Part shown: positions 25,759-32,369 of the stretch, one piece after another
Layout: each line of letters opens with the position of its first letter
Position numbering within the stretch: position 1 is the stretch's first letter
Assembly: GCF_000414115.1 (NCBI RefSeq)
Contig: NZ_AOPZ01000186.1
Coordinates: forward strand, 1-35,364
DNA: 35,364 bases
Source of the DNA: Streptomyces aurantiacus JA 4570
GTDB taxonomy: Bacteria; Actinomycetota; Actinomycetes; Streptomycetales; Streptomycetaceae
Direction of reading: 5' to 3'
Notes under the pieces: model-generated
What the model saw: only the letters and a program-made list of their open reading frames with translations
Databases searched by the model: none
Told to the model about the DNA's origin: nothing
Program-made: the position numbers and the translations under genes

Positions 25759-25793
25759 TCCACAGTGAGGAGCATGTGTTCCACAGTGAGGAG
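25759..25793 (+). repeat. Direct repeat TCCACAGTGAGGAG upstream of the EEP gene
   Basis: Two 14-bp copies lie at 25759-25772 and 25780-25793, 21 bp apart start to start, or two helix turns. The second copy contains the GAGGAG ribosome binding site. It may be a regulator site or a duplicated translation-initiation region. Confidence 0.6.
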
Positions 25794-25799
25794 GCGGTG

Positions 25800-26636
25800 G
25801 TGCTCGGAAGGGGCACGCGGTTGCTCGCGGGGGCCATGATCGTGGCCTGCGCGGTGCTCGTCGGCCCCAGCGCGCCGAGCGGTGCCCTTTTCGGCCGGTC
25901 CTTGCCCGTCGACGCCGTCAGGGATGTCGTACCGAACCGGGTCATGACGTGGAACATCTGCAACCCCTGCGACGAGAGCAACGTCGGCCGGGCAGCGGAG
26001 ATCGCCACGTATGCGCCCCAGGTCATCGGCCTGCAAGAAGCGTGCGTGCGGGATGTCGAGAGAATCCGGGACTATCTGGAGAGCCTGCACGGGCTGGTCT
26101 ACCACGTCGAGTACGGGACGGTTCTGCGGAACCGGAGCCGCTGCGGGGGCTGGCCGTGGAGCCCGGGGGGCTTCGGCCAGGCGGTCCTCTCGGCGGCACC
26201 GATGACAGACCGCGTGAACGTGGAGTATCCCGACGGCGGATCCGAGGACCGTGGGTACATGGCGGTGACCACCACGGTGGGCGGCGAGCGCGTCCGGGTC
26301 TTCAACACCCACCTCGCCCAACGACGTCAAGAAGCAGTCCGGGCAGATCAGACGCGCGTACTGGCCGCGGAAGTCGCCCGGCACGACCGCGCGATCGTTC
26401 TCGGCGACTTCAACGCCGTGCCGGACGCTCCCGAACTCACCCGGATCTGGGCACTGGCCTCGGACACGGACCCTCAGTGCCGTCCCTCGTCAGCCGCCAC
26501 CTGCGAGCCGACCACCGACTGGCACAGCAAGTTCGACTACGTCTTCCTGCGCGGCATCGCCCCGCTCAAGCACCGCGTGCAACCCACCGCGTACTCGGAC
26601 CACCACCTGCTCCACACCGATCTGGACGCACCCTAG
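25800..26636 (+). CDS. Secreted endonuclease/exonuclease/phosphatase-family hydrolase
   Basis: A 278-residue protein of the EEP fold (DNase I, sphingomyelinase and inositol phosphatase superfamily). Seen motifs: MTWNICNPC (metal/Asn site), GLQEACV (catalytic Glu), NTHLAQ, LGDFNAVPD (Asp/Asn pair), FDYVFLRG and SDHHLLHTDL (catalytic Asp-His), so the active site is complete. The N-terminus, about 30 residues with a basic start and LLAGAMIVACAVLVG, is a signal peptide, so it acts outside the membrane. GTG 25800 is chosen, 5 nt after GAGGAGG (25788-25794); GTG 25776 would run through the repeats upstream. Four or more cysteines (NPC, EAC, RCGG, QC, TC) suggest extracellular disulfides. The substrate (nucleic acid, phospholipid or other phosphodiester) cannot be decided. 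Convergent with the DUF4242 gene. Confidence 0.9.
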   Translation: MLGRGTRLLAGAMIVACAVLVGPSAPSGALFGRSLPVDAVRDVVPNRVMTWNICNPCDESNVGRAAEIATYAPQVIGLQEACVRDVERIRDYLESLHGLVYHVEYGTVLRNRSRCGGWPWSPGGFGQAVLSAAPMTDRVNVEYPDGGSEDRGYMAVTTTVGGERVRVFNTHLAQRRQEAVRADQTRVLAAEVARHDRAIVLGDFNAVPDAPELTRIWALASDTDPQCRPSSAATCEPTTDWHSKFDYVFLRGIAPLKHRVQPTAYSDHHLLHTDLDAP

Positions 26637-26652
26637 GCGGCCGGTCTCCCGG

Positions 26653-26901
26653 TCACACGGTCAGGGGCACCGGGTGGACCTCGTCGGCCCGGTGACCGGC
26701 GCGTTCATGGACGCGTTGGACTGCTTCGGCCGAGGGCGCCTCGGAGAGGCAGTAGACCGTACCGGACTGCGGGTCCGCCCACGCCTTCTCGAAATGGACG
26801 CCTTCTTCGCTCTCGATGGCCAGGTCGGCCTGGTGCGCCTGCTGCAGCTGGTCGGCCGTGATGCCCTTCATCCCGTGGTGGACGTCCATGAACTGGGACA
26901 T
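26653..26901 (-). CDS. DUF4242 / SCO4226-type small nickel-binding protein
   Basis: An 82-residue ferredoxin-like-fold protein. It opens MSQFMDVHHGMKGITADQL and continues FEKAWADPQSGTVYCLSEAP and VQRVHERAGHRADEV, which is the pattern I know from Streptomyces SCO4226, a DUF4242 protein described as nickel-binding. The HH pair and other His residues are candidate ligands. ATG at 26901 is chosen because the family signature starts there and GGAAGGGGG lies about 10 nt upstream; the open frame further upstream is low-complexity shadow. Its physiological role is not established. It stands alone, convergent with the secreted hydrolase gene. Confidence 0.88.
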   Translation of the reverse strand: MSQFMDVHHGMKGITADQLQQAHQADLAIESEEGVHFEKAWADPQSGTVYCLSEAPSAEAVQRVHERAGHRADEVHPVPLTV

Positions 26902-27191
26902 GGCGTCGCACCCCCTTCCGGCATGCGCGTTCGAGCGTTCGGAGCTGCCAAGACCCATGGGCGGCTCCTGCTCCGCTCTCTCCATTCTGCGCCTGTACGA
27001 CCGCGGGGGCGACTGTGCGGCCCTGGCCTGGAACGTTCGGGCGCAGGGTGACCGCCCCGCGTCTGTTCTTGGTCCTACCGAGCATGTTGAGCCCTTTCCC
27101 CGTTTCTGCTGAGCGCTGCCGCAGGGCGGTGACTGACGACTGCGCATGAGCTTGCGGGCCTGGGTGGGGGCCGAGCAACAGCATCAGGTCG
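26902..27191. other. Intergenic region without a supported gene
   Basis: The 423-bp gap between the divergent DUF4242 and XRE-peptidoglycan genes holds no convincing coding region; frames through it lack a ribosome binding site and family features. This part presumably carries the DUF4242 promoter and leader, but I see no clear -10/-35 pair. The right part of the gap holds the repeats and promoter listed separately. Confidence 0.6.
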
Positions 27192-27274
27192 TCCCGGACA
27201 GGACGCCGCTGTCCGGGCTGGTCAGAGCCTCGTCCGGATGCTGACCGGAGGCCCTGTCCGGCGGCTCGGACAGG
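27192..27274. promoter_or_regulatory. Cluster of CTGTCCGG palindromes, candidate autoregulatory operator
   Basis: Two inverted repeats share one core: CCCGGACAG/CTGTCCGGG (27193-27201 and 27209-27217, 7-nt spacer) and CCTGTCCG/CGGACAGG (27253-27260 and 27267-27274, 6-nt spacer). A further GTCCGG lies at 27232-27237. The five copies in 83 bp end 15 bp before the -35 of the XRE-TM-peptidoglycan gene, so binding by that protein's helix-turn-helix is a natural guess. Confidence 0.55.
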
Positions 27275-27288
27275 CCCTGCGGTGGATG

Positions 27289-27317
27289 TTGTCAAGCCCT
27301 GGGGGTTCGGCCAGGAT
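27289..27317 (+). promoter_or_regulatory. Promoter of XRE-TM-peptidoglycan gene, probably leaderless
   Basis: TTGTCA (27289-27294), 17-bp spacer, CAGGAT (27312-27317). A start about 7 nt downstream falls on the ATG at 27325, so the transcript would be leaderless. This agrees with the lack of a good ribosome binding site before that ATG. Confidence 0.55.
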
Positions 27318-27324
27318 GCTCGCC

Positions 27325-28329
27325 ATGGGGAGCCGGGGGGAACGGGATCCGCGAGAGGCACGTGACGCGGCCGCGTTGGTCGAGCTGATGCGGCGGCTCA
27401 AAGAACAATCGGGCCTCACCTACCGGCAGTTGGAGGAACGTGCTGCCGAGCGTGGCGAGGCGTTGGCGCGGAGCACCTTGGCCGACGTCATGCGCCGGGA
27501 CGCCCTGCCCCGCCCGGAGGTGCTGGCCGCGTTCGTCCGTGCTTGCGCGGGCGGTCACGAAGTCGACACGTGGCTGAAGGCCAGGGACCGCATCGCCGCC
27601 GGAGAGTATCCGCGCTCCGACACCGCTGCCCCCGTCCGAGTCGCGTCCCTCCTCCGGCGCACCCGCCTCACGGCGGTGGTCGCGGCTCTCGTGCTGACGG
27701 CGTGCGCCTGGCTACTGGCAGCCGACGACGCACAGGAGCGCCCGGCAGGCGGCGTAGTGCCGGGCTCGGGACAGAAGCCCCTGCTGCTGTCCGAGGAATG
27801 CCCCAGGGTGCTGATCAAAGGGCAGCACCATCCGTGTGTCCAGGAACTGCAGAGGCAGCTGCGGCGTCATGGACTCGACCTTCCCGCGGACGCTGTCTTC
27901 GGCCCCTACACGAAGATGCGGGTTGCCGCCTTCCAGACGTTTGCCGGGCTGTCGGTGACTGCGATGGGTGATGAAGCCACAAAAAAGGCGCTCTACGAGA
28001 AACACCCGGAGATCGATGTGTGGTCACCGGAACGGGTTGAGCGCCGGCTGCGCGAAGTATTCCCGGAACAGCCCGACACCGCGGTCCGTCTCGTGCGCTG
28101 CATGACGCAACTCGATCCCCTCTGGATCTGGGGCAACTCCGACGGCAGCCGGCAGTGGGGCCTGTTCCAGTTCTCGGACCTGGAACTGATGGAGCTCCGT
28201 GTCGCTCCGGTGACCGCTCTGGGCCCCGAATGGAGCATCCAGCGGGGCCGCGCCCTGTGGGAGCGCACGAAGGACTTCAGCCATTGGTCCTGCAAGTCCC
28301 AGGTCACGACCGCGGAAAAGCGAAGCTGA
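27325..28329 (+). CDS. XRE-TM-peptidoglycan-binding protein with lysozyme-like C-terminus
   Basis: A 334-residue fusion. An N-terminal helix-turn-helix (about 12-75; LTYRQLEERAAERGEALARS, TLADVMRR) precedes a basic linker and one membrane segment (about 112-130; LTAVVAALVLTACAWLL). Outside would lie a PG_binding_1 domain (about 155-225; VQELQRQLRRHG, VFGPYTKMRVAAFQ) and a C-terminal lysozyme/transglycosylase-like region (about 240-325; RCMTQLDPLWIWGNSDGSRQ, WGLFQFSD). Where active lytic transglycosylases carry a catalytic Glu near the domain start, this protein has Met260 (RCMTQLDP), so it is more likely a cell-wall sensor or binder than an enzyme. ATG 27325 is chosen on the promoter spacing; ATG 27316 is possible. 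The layout suggests wall-to-DNA signalling, which is inference. Confidence 0.82.
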   Translation: MGSRGERDPREARDAAALVELMRRLKEQSGLTYRQLEERAAERGEALARSTLADVMRRDALPRPEVLAAFVRACAGGHEVDTWLKARDRIAAGEYPRSDTAAPVRVASLLRRTRLTAVVAALVLTACAWLLAADDAQERPAGGVVPGSGQKPLLLSEECPRVLIKGQHHPCVQELQRQLRRHGLDLPADAVFGPYTKMRVAAFQTFAGLSVTAMGDEATKKALYEKHPEIDVWSPERVERRLREVFPEQPDTAVRLVRCMTQLDPLWIWGNSDGSRQWGLFQFSDLELMELRVAPVTALGPEWSIQRGRALWERTKDFSHWSCKSQVTTAEKRS

Positions 28330-28381
28330 CCGCCCCTTCGGCCATCGGCATGAGCAGTCCGTTCCGGGTAACTCGCGCGGC

Positions 28382-29440
28382 ATGGTGCGGACATGGAGAC
28401 GGCATGGAAGGCACGACGGGCACGACGCGGCCGGTCGGGAGGCGGAGAGCGGGCGGGGGACCGGCGCCGGGCCGGACGAGCAGGTGGCGCAGCGGGCGCC
28501 GGACGCCCCGACCGACCTGCCCAAACGCTCCTGGGGGGCGGTGCTGAAAGGCACGCTCAAGGAGTTCCAGAAGGACGAGCTGACCGACCGGGCCGCGGCC
28601 CTGACCTATTACGGGATCCTGGCGCTGTTCCCGGCGCTGCTCGCCCTCACTTCGCTGCTCGGGATCGTCGGCCGGTCGGCGGCGCAGGACGTGCTGGACA
28701 ACATTCAGCAGCTCACTCCGGGCGCGGCGCGGGACGTGCTCCGCAACGCGGTGCAGCAGATGCAGGGCAACGCCGGGCTCGGGTCGATCATGGCGATCGT
28801 CGGTCTGGCGCTCGCCGTGTGGTCGGCGTCCGGCTATGTCGCCGCGTTCATCCGCAGCGCGAACGCCGTCTACGACGTCCCCGAGGGCCGTCCGGTGTGG
28901 AAGGTGCTGCCGGTGCGGCTCGGTGTGACCGTGGTCCTGATGGTCCTCGCCGTGATCAGCGCGCTGATCGTCGTGTTCACCGGCGGCCTGGCCCGCCAGG
29001 CCGGTACCGCGCTGGGCATCGGGGACACGTTCTTGACGGTCTGGTCCGTGGCGAAGTGGCCGGTACTGATCCTTCTGGTCACGGCCATGATCGCGATCCT
29101 GTACTGGGCGACACCGAACGTGAAGGTCCGCGGCTTCCGCTGGATCACACCCGGCAGCTTCCTCGCCCTGCTGATCTGGATGATCGCCTCGGCCGGGTTC
29201 GCGCTGTACGTGGCGAACTTCGGCTCGTACAACAAGACCTACGGCGCTCTCGCCGGCGTGATCATTTTCCTGGTGTGGCTGTGGATCACGAATCTGGCGA
29301 TCCTGCTCGGCTTGGAGTTCGACGCCGAGTTGAACCGCCAGCGCGCCATCGCGGGCGGCCATCCGGCAGGGGCCGAGCCGTACGTCGAACCGCGTGACAC
29401 CCGCAAGTGGGACGACGAGGACCGCCGCCGTCTCGATTAA
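28382..29440 (+). CDS. YihY/BrkB-family inner membrane protein
   Basis: A 352-residue polytopic membrane protein of the YihY (virulence factor BrkB) family, whose biochemical role is unsettled. After a low-complexity hydrophilic N-terminus (about 45 residues) comes KRSWGAVLKGTLKEFQKDEL and the family hallmark AALTYYGILALFPALLAL. Further membrane segments lie around LGSIMAIVGLALAVWSASGY, VTVVLMVLAVISALIVVF, WPVLILLVTAMIAILYWATP, FLALLIWMIASAGFALY and GALAGVIIFLVWLWITNLA, giving about six. The family motif NFGSYNKTYGALAGVI is intact. ATG 28382 is the first plausible start but has no clear ribosome binding site, so the true start may lie within the N-terminal tail. It heads an operon with the holin-X and DUF3618 genes. 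Confidence 0.92.
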   Translation: MVRTWRRHGRHDGHDAAGREAESGRGTGAGPDEQVAQRAPDAPTDLPKRSWGAVLKGTLKEFQKDELTDRAAALTYYGILALFPALLALTSLLGIVGRSAAQDVLDNIQQLTPGAARDVLRNAVQQMQGNAGLGSIMAIVGLALAVWSASGYVAAFIRSANAVYDVPEGRPVWKVLPVRLGVTVVLMVLAVISALIVVFTGGLARQAGTALGIGDTFLTVWSVAKWPVLILLVTAMIAILYWATPNVKVRGFRWITPGSFLALLIWMIASAGFALYVANFGSYNKTYGALAGVIIFLVWLWITNLAILLGLEFDAELNRQRAIAGGHPAGAEPYVEPRDTRKWDDEDRRRLD

Positions 29441-29444
29441 CGGG

Positions 29445-29517
29445 CCGAGAAGACCCAGAAGAACCGAGAAGACCGAGAAGAGCCGAGAAGACCCAGAAGA
29501 CCCAGAAGACAGGAAGA
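29445..29517 (+). repeat. Purine-rich tandem repeat, about eight 8-10-bp units
   Basis: Units of the form CCGAGAAGA or CCCAGAAGA repeat eight times directly after the YihY stop and just before the next gene's ribosome binding site (GGAGG, 29519-29523). Unit lengths vary (8-10 bp), so the array does not preserve a reading frame. It may tune translation of the downstream gene or be slippage debris. Confidence 0.85.
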
Positions 29518-29531
29518 CGGAGGTGATCGCT

Positions 29532-29966
29532 GTGTCGAGCACGCAGCAGCATGCCACCGGAGGCGACCGGGACATCCGTTCGGGCCAGGAGCCGGTGAGT
29601 GAGCTGGTGCAGCGGGCCTCACAGCAGCTGACCGAGCTGGTGCGAGGGGAACTGAGGCTGGCACAGGCGGAGATGAAGGAGAAGGGCAAGCGTTACGGCA
29701 AGGGCGGCGGCCTGTTCGGCGGCGCCGGCGTCGTCGGCTTCCTGATGCTCCAGGCGCTGGTCGCGACCGCGATCGCCGCCCTGGCGGTGCCGTTGCCGGT
29801 GTGGGCCGCGGCGCTGATCGTCACCGCCGTACTGGGCGTGATCGCCGCGGTGATGGCGATGACGGGCAAGAAGCAGGTCTCCCGGGCCCAGCCGGCCGCG
29901 CCCCAGCAGACCATCGACAGCGTCAAGGCCGACGTGGCCGAAATCAAGGAGAGTGCCCAGCGATGA
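29532..29966 (+). CDS. Actinobacterial holin-X / phage holin superfamily III membrane protein
   Basis: A 144-residue protein. GTG 29532 follows GGAGG by 8 nt; the frame is open further upstream, but that part is the GA-rich repeat. The N-terminal half is an amphipathic helix (SELVQRASQQLTELVRGELR, then LAQAEMKEKGKRYGKG) and the C-terminal half has two membrane segments (GAGVVGFLMLQALVATAIAA and WAAALIVTAVLGVIAAVMAM). This is the layout of the family named Actinobacterial Holin-X, found in chromosomal, non-phage settings. Its TGA overlaps the next gene (ATGA). With YihY and DUF3618 it forms a conserved-type actinobacterial envelope operon; a role in membrane or stress physiology is inferred, and lysis is not implied. 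Confidence 0.9.
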   Translation: MSSTQQHATGGDRDIRSGQEPVSELVQRASQQLTELVRGELRLAQAEMKEKGKRYGKGGGLFGGAGVVGFLMLQALVATAIAALAVPLPVWAAALIVTAVLGVIAAVMAMTGKKQVSRAQPAAPQQTIDSVKADVAEIKESAQR

Positions 29967-30415
29967 ACCAGTCGCCACACGACGAGCCCACCGCCGCCGG
30001 CCCCGAGGAACTGCGCGAGCAGGTCGAGCACACCCGGCACGAACTCGGGAAGACGGTCCAGGAGCTCGCGGCCAGGACCGACGTCAAGACCCGGGTCAAG
30101 GAAAAGGCCGCTCAAGTGAAGGAGCAGACGACGGCCAAGGCCGGCGAGGTCAAGGCCAAGGCCGCCGACGTCGCGCACCAGATGCAGGACAACCTGCCCG
30201 ACCCGGTGAAGGACAAGGCGGCCCACGCTGCCGAACAGACCCGGGCCAAGGCCGCCCGGGCCGGGCACCTGTGGGAGGAAAAGGCACCCGAGCAGGTACG
30301 GCAGCAGACGGCCCGCAGCGTCCAGCTGGCCCGGGACAACCGCACCGCGCTGCTTGCGGCGGCCGGCGCGGGAGCCGTCGCGCTGTGGCTGGTCTGCCAC
30401 CGCAGGAAGGGATGA
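29963..30415 (+). CDS. DUF3618 membrane-anchored helical protein
   Basis: A 150-residue protein translated from an ATG overlapping the holin-X stop. The N-terminal EELREQVEHTRHELGKTVQELAART matches the DUF3618 signature (E-x-x-R-x-x-x-E-x-TR-x-x-L-xx-T-V-x-x-L-xx-R). The middle is a long Lys/Ala/Glu-rich helix (KEKAAQVKEQTTAKAGEVKA) resembling LEA/apolipoprotein-like amphipathic repeats. One C-terminal membrane segment (TALLAAAGAGAVALWLVC) ends in HRRKG. Function is unknown; it is routinely found beside holin-X and YihY-type genes, so the three probably act together at the membrane. Confidence 0.9.
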   Translation: MNQSPHDEPTAAGPEELREQVEHTRHELGKTVQELAARTDVKTRVKEKAAQVKEQTTAKAGEVKAKAADVAHQMQDNLPDPVKDKAAHAAEQTRAKAARAGHLWEEKAPEQVRQQTARSVQLARDNRTALLAAAGAGAVALWLVCHRRKG

Positions 30416-30530
30416 GCCGGATGTAGGCGTCGAAGGTGGCCCACAAGCCGGTCGGTCCTCAGTACCTGGGCGGTCGCGAAGTTGTGCGTCGTCGCATTAG
30501 TGATTTGCCCCACTGGAAACTACGCTCGTT

Positions 30531-30554
30531 GGTGGGTTCGGCAGTGAGCCCGCC
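30531..30554. terminator. Candidate hairpin terminator between convergent genes
   Basis: GGTGGGTTC (30531-30539) can pair over nine positions, two of them G-U, with GAGCCCGCC (30546-30554) around a 6-nt loop. It lies in the 138-bp gap between the converging DUF3618 and ANTAR genes and touches the ANTAR stop codon. There is no T-run, as is common for actinobacterial terminators. Confidence 0.35.
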
Positions 30555-30949
30555 TACCGCTCCCCGCCGCATCGGTCGGGGAGTGGTGGACCCTCCTCAC
30601 AGGCCGGCAGGGCGCGAACCGCTTGTTCTTCGCGGCGCAGTGTCAACTGGCGTTCCAGCTCACTGCGCAGAGTGGGGTCGAGCTCGGCGGTGCGCCCCCA
30701 GGTCACCAGCTGTTCGGCGACGAGGCGCAGCTTCGTGTTGGTGCGCATGGAGACCTCTCGCAGCACGTCCCACGCCTCTTCAGGGGTCAGCCCGCCTACG
30801 GCGATGACGACCCCCATGGCCTGATCGACCGTTGCGTGCGAGTGCACGGCGTGGCGCAGCTGCGCCACTTCCTCTCGTAGCGCCTGCACCTCGGCCGAGC
30901 CCGAGGTGTCCTGGGGCTCGGGCCCGACACGGGACGCGGCGAACTGCAT
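30554..30949 (-). CDS. ANTAR-domain RNA-binding antiterminator protein
   Basis: A 131-residue protein. ATG at 30949 has an excellent site, GGAGG with a 5-nt gap; longer frames lack one. A short coiled coil (about 19-35; VQALREEVAQLRHAV) leads into the ANTAR domain (about 38-87): HATVDQAMGVVIAVGG, LTPEEAWDVLREVSMRTNTK, LRLVAEQLV, matching the ANTAR pattern (VDQAxGxxxxxxGxxxxxAxxxLRxxSxxxNxKLxxVAxxLV). The C-terminal tail is charged. ANTAR proteins bind paired hairpins in nascent RNA and prevent termination. No GAF or receiver domain is attached, so control must come by its coiled coil, a partner protein or abundance. The RNA target is not evident here. Confidence 0.88.
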   Translation of the reverse strand: MQFAASRVGPEPQDTSGSAEVQALREEVAQLRHAVHSHATVDQAMGVVIAVGGLTPEEAWDVLREVSMRTNTKLRLVAEQLVTWGRTAELDPTLRSELERQLTLRREEQAVRALPACEEGPPLPDRCGGER

Positions 30950-31030
30950 ACGTGCCTCCGATCGGACAGAGCGGGCGTCCTTTCTCAGGTTCCTTGCCGC
31001 AGGAATCCAATGCAACCCCCGCTTGAGGCT

Positions 31031-31044
31031 GGTTGACGTGAACC
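31031..31044. promoter_or_regulatory. Imperfect palindrome upstream of the ANTAR gene
   Basis: GGTTGACGTGAACC has GGTT/AACC arms around an ACGT centre and lies about 85 bp upstream of the ANTAR start, in the 144-bp gap behind the tautomerase stop. It may be an operator for the ANTAR gene. No clear promoter was found in this gap. Confidence 0.2.
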
Positions 31045-31093
31045 CCCGTGTCTTGTTGACCCCACGGCTACTTGCTCCGCTGCGCGGCGGCGG

Positions 31094-31519
31094 TCAGTAG
31101 GGCGACGCCGAGTTCTGCTTCGCCCAGTTCCTCTCGGCGTCGGAGTTCCCCGGGGGCGGCGCGATTCCGTTGATCATCCAGAGGTCCTCGCTGGTCTCGT
31201 CGGCGTGGAACTCCCAGTGCAGCCCCGCGTGTTGTGCGAGGTGGGGCTGCACTATGTCCTTGATCCACTGGGCGGTCCGGCGGCGGGCCTCCCGGTCGGG
31301 GTTGCGCCGGGCGATGTGGTCGATGGTGATGCGGACCCCGGCCGGGGCGGATTCCCCGCCGACGTAGAAGTCCTCGGGCCGGGTTTCGTGGAACAGCGTG
31401 ACCACGTAGAACCGCGGCAGCCCGACCTTTTCGTAATGGTCGGCGATGCGGGAGGCGAGCCGGTGTTTGTCGTCGGCGGTGAAGATGCCGGGAGTGTGAT
31501 GAATTGTCCACAGTGGCAT
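31094..31519 (-). CDS. Tautomerase_3 / cis-CaaD-like tautomerase family protein
   Basis: A 141-residue protein opening MPLWTIHHTPGIFT; removal of Met exposes the N-terminal Pro used as catalytic base in the tautomerase superfamily. Other family-like segments: GLPRFYVVTLFHETRPEDFY, VGGESAPAGVRITIDHIARR (candidate active-site Arg), HWEFHADETSEDLWMINGI (candidate Glu) and PPPGNSDAERNWAKQN. This fits the cis-3-chloroacrylic-acid-dehalogenase-like group, much of which has unknown substrates. The start is ATG 31519; the frame is open upstream but conserved sequence begins here. It lies 53 bp behind the SDR gene on the same strand and is probably co-transcribed, so the two may act on a shared carbonyl or enol compound under the nearby HxlR regulator. 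Confidence 0.88.
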   Translation of the reverse strand: MPLWTIHHTPGIFTADDKHRLASRIADHYEKVGLPRFYVVTLFHETRPEDFYVGGESAPAGVRITIDHIARRNPDREARRRTAQWIKDIVQPHLAQHAGLHWEFHADETSEDLWMINGIAPPPGNSDAERNWAKQNSASPY

Positions 31520-31572
31520 GGCGGTTCGGTGCTCCTTGGATGTTCGGTGGTCCTTGGATGAGGGATGGGATG

Positions 31573-32274
31573 TCAGCCGGCGGCTGAGAAGGCCAGACGC
31601 TCCACGGGGCCGGAAAGCGCTGCTTTGACGGAGACGGTGACGTTGTCGGCGAGGACTTCCGTGTCCCCGGCTTCGAGGCCGTCGATGATCCGCGCGGCGA
31701 TCTCGGCGGGCGTGGCCTTGGGCCGTTCCATGGCGGCGACCATGTCGGTGTCGATGAACCCGGCGTGCACGCCGACGACCTGGGTGTTCTGGGGCGCCAA
31801 TTCGAGCCGGAGCGAGTTCGTGAGGGACCACGCCGCGGCCTTGGATGCCCCGTAGGCGCCGCTGCCCGCCAGCCAGGACAGCACGGAATGCATGTTGACG
31901 AGCGCGCCCCCGTTGTTGGCGGCGAGGATCGGCGCGAACGCCCGCGCCACCCGCAGCGGCCCGAAGACGTTGACGTCGAAGGTCTCGGCGGCGTTCTCGA
32001 CGTCGCCTGTCAGCAGTGCGGCCGGCAGCAGCACGCCGGCGTTGTTGAACACGATCTCGGCATCGGCGGCGACCTCCGCGAGGGCGGCTACCGACTCCGC
32101 CGAGCGAACCTCGAGCTCGGCGGTGACCACCTCCGGACGGTCGTCGACGTACGCCGAGCGCGCGGTGGCGTACACCTTTCGCGCCCCGCGCGCCAGCAAC
32201 TCGTCCACCAGCGCCGCGCCGAGCCCGCGCCGGCCGCCCGTCACCACAGCCACCTTGCCCGTTACTGCAACCAC
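31573..32274 (-). CDS. Short-chain dehydrogenase/reductase (classical SDR)
   Basis: A 233-residue NAD(P)-dependent oxidoreductase. Seen: cofactor loop TGGRRGLG (12-19), NNAG (77-80), and the catalytic Ser130, Tyr141 and Lys145 (NMHSVLSW, AYGASK). Arg39 after the second strand (TARSA) hints at NADPH preference. The start is GTG 32274 with GGAGG about 6 nt upstream. Length fits classical SDRs without a C-terminal extension. It heads a two-gene operon with the tautomerase and diverges from the HxlR regulator across a 95-bp region with two identical-type palindromes, so expression is probably repressed or activated by that regulator in response to a substrate or electrophile. The substrate is unknown. 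Confidence 0.93.
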   Translation of the reverse strand: MVAVTGKVAVVTGGRRGLGAALVDELLARGARKVYATARSAYVDDRPEVVTAELEVRSAESVAALAEVAADAEIVFNNAGVLLPAALLTGDVENAAETFDVNVFGPLRVARAFAPILAANNGGALVNMHSVLSWLAGSGAYGASKAAAWSLTNSLRLELAPQNTQVVGVHAGFIDTDMVAAMERPKATPAEIAARIIDGLEAGDTEVLADNVTVSVKAALSGPVERLAFSAAG

Positions 32275-32292
32275 TGCACCCCTCCATCTGGA

Positions 32293-32346
32293 TAACGCCG
32301 TCGTTAGTGAGATCGAAGCATGCTGCTCTGGCTAACGCAAGCGTTA
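32293..32346. promoter_or_regulatory. Paired 14-bp palindromes, probable HxlR operators
   Basis: TAACGCCGTCGTTA (32293-32306) and TAACGCAAGCGTTA (32333-32346) share the consensus TAACGnnnnCGTTA. Their centres are 40 bp apart, about four helix turns, so both sites face the same side. They lie between the divergent SDR and HxlR genes and overlap the probable SDR promoter. This is the expected layout for a dimeric HxlR regulator acting on both genes. Confidence 0.75.
32312..32340 (-). promoter_or_regulatory. Candidate promoter of the SDR-tautomerase operon
   Basis: Read on the minus strand: TTGCGT (complement of 32335-32340), 17-bp spacer, TTCGAT (complement of 32312-32317). The -35 lies inside the upstream palindrome, and the second palindrome lies just past the -10, so a bound regulator would block it. 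Confidence 0.4.
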
Positions 32347-32357
32347 TTCAAGTGGGC

Positions 32358-32363
32358 TAGCAT
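32358..32363 (+). promoter_or_regulatory. Candidate -10 of the HxlR gene, leaderless start
   Basis: TAGCAT lies 6 nt before the ATG at 32370, so transcription would start at or next to the ATG. No good -35 is present, which suggests activator dependence or weak basal expression. The palindrome at 32333-32346 overlaps the -35 position. Confidence 0.35.
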
Positions 32364-32369
32364 GGGGGG

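Noticed and set aside
26902..27361. N-terminal extensions of the DUF4242 gene
   Set aside because: The family begins at MSQFMDVHHG, and the extension is low-complexity Arg/Pro/Ser with no ribosome binding site.
28393..29397. A 334-codon plus-strand frame overlapping the YihY gene
   Set aside because: It is Arg/Gly/Ala-rich without domains; the overlapping frame carries the full YihY signature and membrane segments.
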